From positions 6,487,485 to 6,551,484 of the forward strand of contig SDUX01000002.1 in NCBI GenBank assembly GCA_008729055.1: DNA of 64,000 nt. Direction: 5' to 3'. The notes below the pieces were generated by a model, which saw nothing but the letters and a program-made list of their open reading frames with translations, was not told where the DNA came from and made no database searches. This DNA is from Pyropia haitanensis (lineage: Eukaryota; Rhodophyta; Bangiophyceae; Bangiales; Bangiaceae). The position numbers were made by a program, and so were the translations under genes. Positions 45,166 to 56,475 of the stretch are shown piece after piece (the stretch's first letter is position 1; the number at the start of each line of letters is the position of its first letter).

Positions 45166-46166
45166 TTACTTTTGCAGGCCGCCGCTGCCGTCTGTGCGGC
45201 CGTGGCAGCGACCGTAGCCACCACTGCTGCCTTGGTGTGCACTTCCGCGCCCACATCCAGGCGAGGGTCCTTGCCAGGCCCCAGAGAACGTCGGCGACGG
45301 CGGGGGGGGGTTGCAGAGGGGGCAACGGTGGCACTGGGGGAGGGGGTAACCGGCCGGGCAAGCGCAGAGGGACCGACAGAGTCAGCCACGGGTGGGCGGT
45401 AGGGGGTTGGAGAGAGCGCTACGGTGGCAGCGGGGGCGGAGGGAACCGGCGGAGCAAGCGCAAAGCGAATCGAACAGCCGGCCTTGGGGGACGACGTGTG
45501 GTCGCTACTGGGACCTGCGTTCGGCTCGGGTCGCGGCGTGGCAGTCCAAACGAAGAGAAGCACGTGCGCGCCATCAGCCGAGCCTCTACAGGTCGGGCAC
45601 TTTGCTCTCTGGGCGCTCTGGAGCGCAGTTGCTGCGTCAAGGGAACCGTTCCGTGGCGCGGAAGAGAAGACGCCACCCGATGGCCGCCCATCGTCGTTGG
45701 ACGCACTCCGCTTCCCCCAAGGACAAACAGACTGCGCTGAGTCCGTTTCTGGCATCAGAATCCTCGTCTGACGAGCGGAAGACCTTGAAAAAGGGCACCC
45801 AAAAACCGCCTCAAATGAGGCGAATCGCCTCAAATGAGGCGGTCAGTAGAATAGACACTAGGACAATTGTCGGACACACAGAGGGTCCTCTATTTTGTTC
45901 TACACCAGGGGAAGTGCGCGGTTGCACTGTACCAGCAGCGGCGGCAGCCAAGGTGGACTCCGTAGCTGCAGCCGCCGTCGAAAGAAACAGCGTGGCCAGA
46001 ATAGAACAGTGTAAAATCTTGACAGCGCCAAAACAAACCAAAAGACAAGAGCGCACCGGGACTGTTTGGGTTGTACGCAACACAGCAGTGTTGTACCCGA
46101 CCGTGACCTGTGCCACCGGCAGACCGTAAGCGATGTGAGAAACGCCACCTCCTCGGCAGTTGCTGC
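45166..46166. other. Region between Hint fragment and disrupted subtilase
   Basis: Holds a 223-codon minus-strand open frame (45833-45162) with CPTC and repetitive Pro/Ala/Ser sequence, no domain recognised, low confidence as a gene. 45700-46140 is AT-richer with a twin hairpin. Confidence 0.4.
45806..45842. repeat. Twin hairpin: two tandem 16-base inverted repeats
   Basis: CGCCTCAAATGAGGCG occurs twice, separated by AAT, flanked by C and G so that the whole 37 bases is also an inverted repeat. Stems are CGCCTCA/TGAGGCG. Could be a dimeric protein site or a transposon end; function unknown. Confidence 0.75.
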
Positions 46167-48166
46167 TCACGCCACGGTCATGGCGGGTGCTCGCGCCGGC
46201 GCTGTCGCTCGCACACACGACGGATTGGCCCACGCCAGCGGGAACCCCCCGACCGTCGGCGCGTCTCGGGTCATCGCCTGGAGCACGTCCTCGTTTTCCA
46301 GGTCCCACCCTTCTGGGTCCTCTGCCAAGATGAGCGCGGCGAGGCCCGCCACGTGAGGTGCAGCGGTAGAGGTGCCGTTCATGAGAGTCAGCTCCTCTGT
46401 ACCAAACGCAAACACCGACAGGATGTTCTCGCCGGGTGCGGACACGTTGACACACTCGCCGCGTGAGGAAATCGTAGCGAGGCGGTCCGTGCGCGTCGAC
46501 GCCGCGACGGTGATGATCTCGGGCGAACTGGCGGGGTGATTGCGACATGCGCTGGCCCCGTCGTTGCCGGCAGAAGTGACCGCAATAACGCCCGTCCTCG
46601 CGGCCCGTCCCGCCGCGGTGCTGACCTGCTTCGCTCCCACGTGAGCCATAGGGAAGCCAATAGACATGTTCATCACGATCTTGGACCTGCGCGATGCCGC
46701 CTTGATGGCTGCCACATACTCAATCGCGGAGATGACGTCAACGACGGTGCCCGTACGGTCATCCTTGATGACACGGACGCCGACAACCGTCGCGGCGGGG
46801 GCCACACCTGTCCACTTGCCCGCGATGGTCCCGGCCACGTGGCTGCGCAGTGGGTGCTAAACCGGGACCACGTGCAAGAGGGGTCGGAGCCGATCATCAC
46901 GATTCTTGCTTGCACGGCAACGGTGCTCGACCCCTGTTGGCAGCAAGAAATTTGCCAAGAGTTTGCTGCTCAAAGCACGATTCTTGCACTGGTGCAAAAG
47001 TCAAGCAGTCTTGTCGTCCAGAACAAAAAATCTCCCGCGTTTGATTCAGCCGGTTTGTCGGACGGTGTCCAATGAAAACTCTCGGTTGACTTGGAGAGCG
47101 CAGCGTTGAGAACGAACCCCTCATGTGCAGGTGTATTGACTGACTCGACAACGGGAGATATTCTGGCTGCACGGCCGTCTTCCCGGAGCGGCCTTGATAG
47201 CTCTTGAGCAAAACGCGACAAGCGTTGTCTAAAAATGCTGTTCTCCGCAGCAGTTTTTTTCGATCCGTTGTACACAGCGCTCCGTTATAATAACGCTTGT
47301 TCCCGACGTGCGACAGCGTAGCCCCAAGAACGGCGCTTCTTTTGGTGTAACGGTTGTCCCCGGTACTCATACGGAACCTACTCCTGAAGCGCATGCTATG
47401 AGAAATCACGGAAAACGTGGGCGGAACATGTGATGCTGGGGGGTCTCAAATCGTTGCATCCCCGGATTACACCAAAAATGCAAGAAATCCGTGGTCCCGG
47501 TTTAGCCTGCGCTGCGCTGCCATGGCCGCTCATGTCGGAAAAAGTGTTGATCTGCGCGCCGGGCGCCACCACCCCCGACGCGCGCCCGCCAAAGTGCTCG
47601 TGCCCCGCCGCGATGCCCGAGTCGAGCACGTAGACCGTGACGCCCGCGCCGCGGGCCGGGTAGCACGCCATGGAGGTGATGTTGTCAAGCGGGAGCGCCT
47701 CCTGGTTGATCCTGTCCAGCCCCCACGGCGGCCACGTCGCCAGTTGCCTGACGCTGGCGGCGGTGGCATCACCCGACTCGCCGGCGGACGAGCTAAATGT
47801 CATGACCGCGTCGGGGGAGACGGACTGCACGCCCGGTAGGCGGGATAGGTCCACCGCGCCAGCGCCGTCATTCTGTGCCGAGATGCCACCACCGCTGCTC
47901 CCGGCCGCGCACCGCGCCGACGCCATACGGAGCGTCGGGAAGAGGCGCACCGCGTCGCACCCCGCCGCCTTCACACGCGCCACCGTGTCGGCCTGGCACG
48001 CGCTGTCGCAGGCTTCCTCGAGTGTCAGCACCTGCACACCCCGGGAGGCGTCGGCCAAGTCTCTGCCAGCGGCGGCGGCACTGCCGGTCGGGGCAGCTGC
48101 GGGGGTGCCCGCCAGGAGGGAGGCGCCGATGACGAGAGCGCCCACCAGGGCGGTGGCTCGCGCCAT
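46167..48166 (-). pseudogene. Second secreted subtilase, split by a 669-bp insertion
   Basis: Paralogue of the gene at 41927: signal peptide MARATALVGALVIGASLLAG, propeptide VQVLTLEEACDSAC, Asp block VYVLDSGIAAGH, then GHGS at 47516. The reading frame resumes at 46841 with HVAGTIAG, followed by VTSAGN and the Ser block GTSTAAPHVAGLAAL, ending at 46167. The catalytic triad is otherwise complete and both halves are open, so the insertion in the His block is the only visible lesion and looks recent. Removing the element plus one copy of the target duplication (674 bases) leaves the frame continuous. The element offers no GT-AG pair in the right phase, so removal by splicing is not expected. Confidence 0.9.
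46847..47515. mobile_element. 669-bp TIR element inserted in subtilase 2
   Basis: Begins GCAGTGGGTGCTAAACC and ends with the complement of GCAGCGCAGGCTAAACC; the inverted match continues as GGGACCACG on both sides. It is flanked on both sides by the pentamer GCTGC (46842-46846 and 47516-47520), a perfect 5-bp target duplication. Interior is AT-richer than the host gene, contains direct repeats of CACGATTCTTGC (about 46900 and 46980) and no transposase frame. Shares its left terminus with the palindromic element at 21759. Confidence 0.9.
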
Positions 48167-48322
48167 AGTTTGGGAGGGCGGGGAGGGACGGGGAGGGGTG
48201 GCACAACGGGGATGGGGACGATCCGCGAGTGCGGTGGCGGCGTGACAGTGGCTTGACTTGGTGGGTGGGTGTCGGGGGATGGTGGCGGGTGGGAATTCCA
48301 CACGCGCTCCACTGCGAACGAG

Positions 48323-48334
48323 CTCTTTTATGCG
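48323..48334 (-). promoter_or_regulatory. Possible TATA-like core promoter of subtilase 2
   Basis: Coding strand CGCATAAAAGAG, about 165 bases before the start codon, matching the block at the same distance before subtilase 1. Further upstream both keep the plus-strand sequence ATGCAACAC. Confidence 0.45.
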
Positions 48335-49854
48335 ACGGCCGCCGCCGAGAAACACAGCGGCCGCCTCTGATGCAACACAGCCGGAGGCAGCCGGGTGGCC
48401 GGGGTAGGCCACTCTGGTTGTAGCGCCACAACTGCGACGAGGACTATTTCCTCTCCCCCCCCCCGCGAGAGCGTTGGAGCGTCTGTGGCGGCGAGAGCCA
48501 GACGGCCTTTCGAAGGTAGATCCCGCCCCGAGGCAGTGTCTGCAGCCTTTGTCGATACGTACGGCATGCAACGGCGGGTGCGCTATGGGATGGACAAGAA
48601 CAAACGTACTATTCGGGCAAGGCCCTTCCACCAGTCCCACGCGCGGACTGTGTCATGCCCCATGACGAGGATGACGATGATCGCTACATAGCAGCAGTGT
48701 CAGTCAGCAGTCAACGCAATGGAGTTTTTCTTGTTTGCTCTTGCGTTCGCTCCTCTGGATCGAGCTCCGCGAGAGGGCCACCAAAATGTCTTGTTTTTCT
48801 CCACTTGCACCGAATCCGAGATTCAATACGCGTCACTTTGAACACTTGCGCTGTCTTTTCTTGCTGCGTCGACGAGCTCCGCGCGGATACGCGGTGGCCG
48901 TCCACCACCGGCGGCGCCACCACGTCCGACCAAGCCCGGCGCGTGCACCACGCGTCGCGCCGCGCCGGCGGCTCTTGCGCGGGCGCGCCGGCCCGGGTCG
49001 GCCACGGCTCCCACCGGCCGCGGCGGGGGCCACTGACGCCGCGCGCCGCGGAGCCGGCGACGGCGGTGGGGCGGCGCGGCTGCCGCCGACGGCGCCGCCG
49101 TCGGTCGCACCGCCGCGGCGGCCAGCCGCCACGGCGGCGGCGGCGGCGGCAGCGTCCGCGGCGGGGCTGGCCGCGCGCCGCGGCGGCGGGCACGCGCCGC
49201 GGCGTTGCGTGGGGGGTGGGGGGGGTGGGGGGCCGGCCAACCCCGTGTGGCCGCCCGCGCGCACGCAACGCGCGGGCGCACGCTGTGGACGGGGGAGGGG
49301 GGGGGCGCTGCTGGGGGGGAGCCGCGCTTTCACCCGCCCCGGTGGGCGCCAGCGCCGCGGGCTGCAGGCGGCGTGCCCACGGGCGGAGCGGCGCGCACGC
49401 GGCGGCAACGCTGCGCTCGACGCGGCCGCATCTATGGCGAGGGGTTTGGTGGCGGGGTGCGTTTTGTGGCGGCGCGCCGTTGGCTGCTGGCGTCGTTGCC
49501 GCCGCCGCGGTACCCCTGCCCCCCCCCCACACGGCGCACCACCGGTAGCGTGCGGCTGTGGGGTGGTGCAGCGGAGGATGGGGTGGAGGTCGGCTGCGGG
49601 GTGCGCCGCCGCGATGGCTCCGCGACGCCCCATCCGCGGCGCGTCGGTGCGCAGGCGCACGGGGGCGGTGGGGGATCCGCGGACGTCCCCATGGACCAAA
49701 CCGGCTTCCTCGGGTGGGAGCGCATCGGGCGTCCCCGCCACTGGCAGAGGAGACGAGACCTGCCACGGCGGGTTTTGCAAACATAGCGGGAGCCGCTACC
49801 CCTGCGGGGCGTCCCCCGACGCCTCGACGCGGTCCCAGACGCGACGGCCGACGA

Positions 49855-50250
49855 GGCAGACCGCCCGTGGCGCGCGCCCGCGGCGCCGCCCGCACGGGCC
49901 AAGCGCGGCGCGCGGCGGCGGGGGGGACCCCCCCCCCCCCCACCAGTGGCGCCGAAGAACCCGACCGCCGCCCGGCAGGGCGCGCCCCCCCGCCCGCCCG
50001 CCGCGGCGCGCGGTGCCGCCGCGCGCCGCCACAGCGGCTGGCGGCTGGCGCGGCGGGCCCGCCCGCGGCGCCGTCCGCACGGGCCAAGCGCGGCGCGCGG
50101 CGGCGGGCGGGACCCCCCCCTCCCCCCACCAGTGGCGCCGAAGAACCCGACCGCCGCCCGGTAGGGCGCGCCCCCCCGCCCGCCCGCCGCGGCGCGCGGT
50201 GCCGCCGCGCGCCGCCACGGCGGCTGGCGGCTGGCGCGGCGGGCCAGCAC
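49855..50250. repeat. 186-bp tandem duplication, two copies
   Basis: ACCAGTGGCGCCGAAGAACC occurs at 49942 and 50128, with similar GC-rich sequence and C runs between. The period is a multiple of three, but no domain or clean frame supports coding. Confidence 0.75.
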
Positions 50251-53200
50251 GGGCGGCAGCCGCCGCGGCGCGGGGAGAGGCGGGGGACGAGGGGCAGGCG
50301 GGCGTGCGCCGCGGGCGGCGGCCGCCTCTTCCCTTTGAGGGTGGGAAGGGCAGGGGGGGGGTACGGCACGCGCCGGCGGGCGTCGGGGGGGACGGGGGCG
50401 CCCGCTGCCGGTGGCCACCGCGGGCGGGGAGGGCGACGGCCGCCGCGCCGTTGTGGCGCCGCCGTGCGGTGGGCGGGCGCCCGCTGTGGCGATACCGGCG
50501 GGGGGGACACGGTCGGGGGGGCAGCCGTGGGGGGGAGGGAGGGGGTGGGGGGCAGCGGCGGCCGCCGCCTGGCAGCTACGCGCGTCCCGGGCCGCCGCGC
50601 CCCCATCCGCCCCGCCGCCGGTTGCTCGCCGGAGGCGTTGCCGACGCGGCTGCGTGGGGTCTGTCCACGGCGGGGGGGCGTCGCCGGGCGGCCGGGGGGG
50701 GGGGGGAGCGGCCGGCGCGCGCCGACGCGCGGCGGGGGGCACCACTGGCCGTCCCGGGTGGGGGATGGCCGCCGCGGGGGGGACCGCCCCCGCTGAAGCG
50801 GGAGGGGAGCCTCGCGCGCCGACGCGGGCGTGGCGCGGGCCGGGCTCCGCCGCCCAGAGCTCGTCCTCCCACGGACGGACGCGCCCGCGTCGTCGCCACT
50901 GTTGCGCCCGACGCGTACACGGGGCGGTCGGGCCGTCCGTGCAAGGGGGTGGGCGTGTGGGACCCCCGGGGGGGAGGGGAAGGTGGTGCCGACGCGCCGC
51001 CGGTGGCACCGCGGCCCGCGCCAGCGGCGAGTGGGGAGGGCGCAGGGTAGTGCCGCTGCGGGGCGTGGCGGGCGGAAGAAGCGTCTGCGCAGGTGGCGAG
51101 GCTCATCCCGAGCGCCTCACCCCCCCCCCACCCCCCCATCTCTTGGGTTTTGTTGACTGCGGGCGACCACGAGCAGCGGCGGCGCGGCGGATGGGCGTGC
51201 CGGCCGCCGCCGGTCGGGTGTGCGCACCGGCGGGGCGGCGGCGGCGCGCGAGATCCGCGCCAGCCGCCCGTGGCGGCGACGCGCGGCCGGGCGGACGGGC
51301 GGCTGCCCCGCGACCGAGGGCGGCTGGCGGCTGTTGAGGTGGTGGTGGGGGGGGGGGGGGGGGGGACGCGGCGGACCGCGCCAGGGGCGGTGAGCCGCGC
51401 AGCTGGGGAGGCATCCCTGGAAGGGGTCGTGCCCGCCGCGGATGGACAGCGCAGCGCGGCGTCACGGTGCGTGCCGGCCGAGACGAGCGGCGGCGGTGAT
51501 GGGAGGGGCTGGGGGGGGTGGGGGGGGGGTCCACCCGCTAGCAGTTGCACCGCTGCCCGCCCCAGGGTGTGGTGGCACGGCGTGGCGGCCACGAGCCGCG
51601 CGTGCCGCCGTGGCGGCGTGCCCCGCCGGGGCGGCGCGTCACGGGCGCCGCCGCCGTCGGGGGGCGGCAGCCGGCGGTCCCGACGCCGCGTTTTGTTGTT
51701 TTTCTGTCTGAGGGGTGTGGGTGGTGGCGGCGGCGCGGCGTCCTCACGCGGCGCGTGGGCGTGTGTGGAGCGAGCAGGGGGACGGCTGCCCGTGCCCAGC
51801 GGGGATGCGCATGGAGCAAGTTGGGTGGGGAGGCAGTGGCAAGGCGTCGCGAGGCGTCTCCTGGTCGACGCGACGCGGCACGGAGTCGTCCGCCTCCGCC
51901 CCCACCCCTGACGAGAGTATCCTGTCCGTACGCCTCGATTCTCGCCGGTGGGGTAGACTTGGCGGCGGTGGTGGCACCCATGCATGGAGTAGAGGCGATG
52001 GGCAGTGCGTTGGCGAGCGGGAGGGGCGCGGGGGGGGGAAGCCGAGCCGCCCCCCCCCGGTGTTGTGTGCGCACCGCCGCGCGTGGCAGCCGCCGCGACG
52101 GCCGGCTCGGGCGGACGTGCTCGCGGCCGACCACGTTCGCGCACCGGCCGGCCGCGGGTGCTCCCCCGCCGTCGGCGGGCGCGGCTCCACAGCGCAGGCG
52201 CGCGCGCCGTCGAGGCGGCGCCGTGTCGGGGGTGGCGGCGGCCGCGACGGCCGGCGCGGCCGCCGCGGTCGGCGCTCCCCCCACCCCGCGCCCCGTCCAA
52301 GACGGCGGCGCGCGGCGGGACGGCCGGCGCGGCGCGGCGTCGCAGCCGCACCGGCGGGCGGCGGGAGGGGGGAGGGGCGGGGCGCGCGTCGGCACCGGCC
52401 GCCGCCCGCCACGGCGGCGCCGCCCCACCCTGCCGGGCGTGCGCGATCCCGCGGCGGCGGCGGCGCCGCGCCGCGGGCGGCGCGGCCGGCTGGCTCCACC
52501 CAGCCGAGCCGGCCGGCGTGGTGCCGCGCCGCGCGCAGGGCGGCCCGGCGGCGTGCAAAGAGCGGCAACGCTCCCGCCTCGCCGAGCCGCCACGCTCGGG
52601 CCGCCCCCCGCGCGGGGGCACCCCCCCGCCGCCCTCCCACACGCCCGCCGCCACGCTGACAGCTGCGCGACGGCTGGCCGGCGACCGCGGGACGCGGTGC
52701 TGTGTCATGCACGGGCAGGCCGCGTGCCCAACGGCGCTGCGAGGTGGCGTCGCGCGCCTCTGTGGTGGGGGGGCCGGCGGATGGCAGGCGCCAACACTGG
52801 CAGCGTTTGGGTGGATCGGCGTATCATCACCACTGGCCAGAAGCGCGGCGGGCGGCCAGCCGCCCACGGCCCCAAAGACTACGAATCACCCAGTGTATTC
52901 GATCGTTCAAGCACTGGAAACGTCCACAGACCGGCCTTCTCTGCGCTTTTTGCAGTTACACGAGGATCTAGACGGTATTTAAGTGAAGTTATTTAGTAAT
53001 TGTATCGTTCTATTTCGTGATCTTGGACATTTCAATGTGTTTTGAGCCTCAATCTGCCACTTGGATTGCACGTGCGGTGAGTGTCGGTCCGCTGTCGATG
53101 GCCAGATCAACGAGATCGCACAGGCACGACGCACCCGCAGGCCTCAGGCGGCAGCACGTCCAGGCGCAGCGTTGCCAAAGAGCGCCACGCACGGCCCTCA

Positions 53201-54864
53201 GCCCCCTCGCATTCCCCAGCCGCTGCCCGCTGCCACAGCCACCTCGACCCAGGCACAGCCGCCACCACCCACACAGCCGTTGTGACGCGTCGGGCGGGGC
53301 GCCACCGTTACTGGCACTGAATCGGAACCCGCGTCAAGGGCCCGGCGTATGGATGGGCTCTATTCTGTCACTGTGGGGCCGGCGGGGCGGGGTGGCCCGT
53401 TGCCGCCTGCAGCCTGCTGGTTGTCCCCCCGCTTCTCTTGCCGGCGGGGAACACCAGCCGTCGCGGCCGCTACGCTCTGTCGTTGCGGTCTGGCCCCGCT
53501 GCGAGTGGGTGGGTGCCGCCGCCCGGCGGGCGGCCCCGCCTCCCCCCCGCCCGTCACCCCTCTCGTGGCGGCGTGTGGCATTGCCACGCCGCGACGCGGC
53601 GGCGAGTCCGCGTGGAGGCCCGCGTCCGCGGCGGCGTGGCGGCGCGCCCGCCGCGGCGGCCCCGGCCGAGGCGCGCCGAAACGATGCGCCGCGCTCCCCC
53701 GCGGGTCGGTGTGCCGACGGGGGGTACCAGCGATACACTGCTGGGGGGTAGGATGCTGTGGGAGCAGAGCCGCGGCGCTGCTCCCCCCCCCCTTCTTTTG
53801 GCTCACCCGGGTGGTGCAGCTATCCCCCCGCCCCCCCCCCCACCCCTCCCACACCCTCACGAGTCGGTGTGCTGGTGCAACGTCACGGGAGGGAAGGGGG
53901 GGACGCTCGCGCCGGCCAGTCTGGTGGCGACGCTCGTCCCGCCCATCCTCATCACGCGCCGCGGCCACCGCCGCGGCTGTGTATTGTCCGTGTGGCGCAC
54001 AGGCGAAGGGGGTGGTGGCGTGGGGGAGAGCCGTTGCCTCTTTGTCTCCGCCGAGCGGCCGGGTCTGCGGGCACAGCGGCGGGTCCTCTCTCTCTATTCT
54101 GGCCAGACTGACGCGGCGGCGCCCCCAGCGGCGCCCCCGGCGGCGCCGTGAATACCCGTCGGGCGTGCGACCGGGCGCGTCACCAGCACCCGCTGTGGCG
54201 GTCGCGCCCACCGTGCGCTCTCGGGGGGGGGGGGGGAGGGGCAGGGGGGCCACGGCGTTTGCACCTACACACCCGTATGGCGGCGGCCGCGCCGTCCCCA
54301 GGCCCTTTCCCCGCCCGCCGCCCCGCGTCCCCCCCCCCCCCCCCCCGCCGCCGCCGCCGCGGCCGGTGCGTGGGCGCGCCCCTAAAAGGGCCGCCGCTCT
54401 CGCCGGCGGCCGCCACGGTCGGCGCCATCAGGGGGGCGGGCGCGCCGCCGACACGCCGCGACCGCCGTCGCGCCGACCGCCACTTTCTCTCGCCACCCTC
54501 CCCCCCCCGCGCGCGTCGACGGCGGCGACGGTGCGGTCCGGTCGTGGCCGGCCGGGCGTCGTCCGCGCGTCCCCATCCCCCACCCTCACCACCGCCACCT
54601 CTCCGCCTTCCCCCCCCCTCGGCGGGCCTCGAGGTCAACGCCGTCTCCCCCCCCCACACCACCCACCGCCACGCAGGCGCTTCCCCCCATCGCCACGCAC
54701 GCACGCACCACCCCCCCCTGCTCACTGGTATCGCCTCTTCCCATTCCCCCGTGTCGCCGGGTGCCGTGCTACCACCTCCCCCTTCCCCCTCGGAGCCCGC
54801 CACGGTCGCCGACGACCGGCGCCCACGGTTGTTCCGCCCCATCCACCGCCGCCCATCCCCACCC

Positions 54865-56103
54865 ATGGACGTCGACGTGGCGGCCCCCCCCACGATGGAC
54901 ATGGACTACCTGTCCCCCCTCTTCTTCCCGCTCGACATCCCGCCGGTGTCGGCCGACCACGACGATGACGACGACGACGACGACGACCTCGGGCCGTACC
55001 ACCTGGGCTTCCTCGCCGCCGCCACCACCCCCGGCGGCAGCGGCTGCAGCGACGTCAGCGGCGGCAGTGGCGGCACCGGCGGCGGCGGTAGCGGCTGGGC
55101 GGCGGTGGCGGCGGCGCCCGCGTCGGCGCTGCCGGCGCACGCCGCGCCGCCCGCCGACGACGGCTGGGGCGCGGCGGCCGCCACCGCCCTGCCGGCGGGC
55201 GCCGCCGCCGCCCGCCGCCGCGCGGCGCCCGCGTCGGCACCCCCCACCGTAGCGACAACGCCGCCGTTTGTAAACGCCGCCGCGAGCGGCGGCCGCGCCG
55301 CGTCGACGGCGGCGGCGGCGGCAACGGCGGCGGAGCTGCCGCCGCTGCCGGCGGTGGCGCGGCCGCCCCACCGCGCGGCGCCCGCGCACGTGCTGCCGCC
55401 GGGGGGGGCGGCGGGCGCCGCGGCGGCGCGCAAGCTCCGTGCCGCCATCCGGCGGCAGGGGCGGCGGGCGGCTGCGCGGGGGGGGGGGGGCGCCGGGGGG
55501 GGGGGGGGGGGGGGGGGGTGGGGGGGGGGGTTTCCCCGGTTGCCCCCGTCGCGGGCGTGCCGCCCGCAGTAGGGGCGCGGCCCGTCGTGGACGGGGCGGC
55601 GGCGGCGGCGGTCGCTGGCCGCCCCGCTGGTGGGGGTGCCAGTGCGGATGGGCGTGCCGGTGCCGGTGCGGGTGCCGCGGCGGCGTCTGGGGGCGTGGCC
55701 GCCGCGGCCGCCGCCGCCGCCGCCGTCCCGGCCGCGGCCGATGATGACGACGCGGCCGACGCGGCCGCCTACGCGGCGGCGCTGCTCGCGTCGCTCGAGG
55801 CGGGGGCTTCCACCCCGCCGTCGCCGTCGGCGGGCGCGTGCGCCGCCGCCCCGGCGGTGGCGGCGGCGGCGGCGGCCGCCGCCGACGCCCCGACGGCGCT
55901 GACCCGTGCGGGTGCGGCGGGCGGTCTGTCCCCCCCCCCCGCCCCCCCTCCCCCCACGGGGTACTCGCCACCGCCCGCCCCCCCCCCCCCCCCCCCCCAC
56001 CCTGTGGCCATGCGTTCCCCCCTCCCCCCCTCCCCCCTCCCCCCCCCCTCCTCCCCCACCACCCCCCCCGCCACCCCTACCCCCACCCCCACCCCCACCG
56101 CAA

Positions 56104-56135
<32 letters not shown>

Positions 56136-56475
56136 GCCACCGCCACCACCACCGGCACGGCCCCCCCCCCCTAGCCCGCCGCACCGAGTCGGTGGACGTG
56201 GCCAGCCTCGGCAAGCACTCCCGCCGCGTCATGCGCACGCGGGAGGCCGCGACGCGCAACCGGGCGGCGGCCAAGCGGCGGCTGCGGCGACTCGGGGCGG
56301 CCAACGCGGCGCTCGCGGTGCGGGCGGCGGAGCTGGAGGCGGAGGCGGCGGTGCTCGCGGCGGCAACGGCGCGCCTCGAGGCGCTGCGGGGGAGCCCGTT
56401 TTGGGCGCTCCGCGTCGCGGCCAGGGGGGGGGGGGGGGGGGGGGAGGGGGTGAGGGGGAGCGGCTGCCGGCGTGA
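54865..56475 (+). CDS. bZIP transcription factor, frame broken at homopolymers
   Basis: Probable nuclear regulator of about 535 aa. It starts MDVDVAAPPTMDMDYLSPLF (54865), followed by an acidic run (DHDDDDDDDDD) typical of activation regions and long Ala/Gly/Pro segments. The bZIP lies near the end: basic region TREAATRNRAAAKRRLRR (Asn codon at 56258) then a zipper with Leu every seventh residue (L-GAANAA-L-AVRAAE-L-EAEAAV-L-AAATAR-L). The spacing from Asn to first zipper Leu (18) is standard, but the usual Arg eight residues after Asn is Leu, with Arg on each side. The frame shifts at the G runs 55478-55530 and the C11 run 56161-56171; each is consistent with one missing base, and the second lets LARRTESVDV lead into the basic region. 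The stop is uncertain because a 21-base G run (56424-56444) precedes it; TGA 56473-56475 is the likeliest. Confidence 0.75.

Larger units (their letters stand above)
48167..54864. other. Long stretch without a recognised gene
   Basis: 48167-48430 resembles the subtilase 1 upstream region. 48640-48890 and 52860-53070 are AT-richer islands without recognised genes. 48900-52860 is extremely GC-rich; open frames up to 771 codons occur on both strands at once and show no domain, so I read them as compositional. 53438-54151 has an open frame containing GGTSDTLLGGRMLWEQ, not assignable. Upstream 54150-54864 is C-rich and leads to the bZIP start. Confidence 0.45.

Noticed and set aside
46847..47515. 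Element in subtilase 2 as an intron-generating element (introner)
   Set aside because: An AG exists at the right edge, but no GT (or phase-compatible GC) donor occurs at the matching left position, so precise splicing cannot restore the frame.
48711..52867. Very long open frames (up to 771 codons) on both strands
   Set aside because: They overlap each other in several frames, are Arg/Pro/Ala/Gly-rich with no domain, and reflect extreme GC content that removes stop codons.
53690..54151. Open frame with SDTLLGGRMLWEQ as a TrmN6-like methyltransferase
   Set aside because: No SAM motif or NPPY follows, codon third positions are not biased, and the resemblance is only a few residues.
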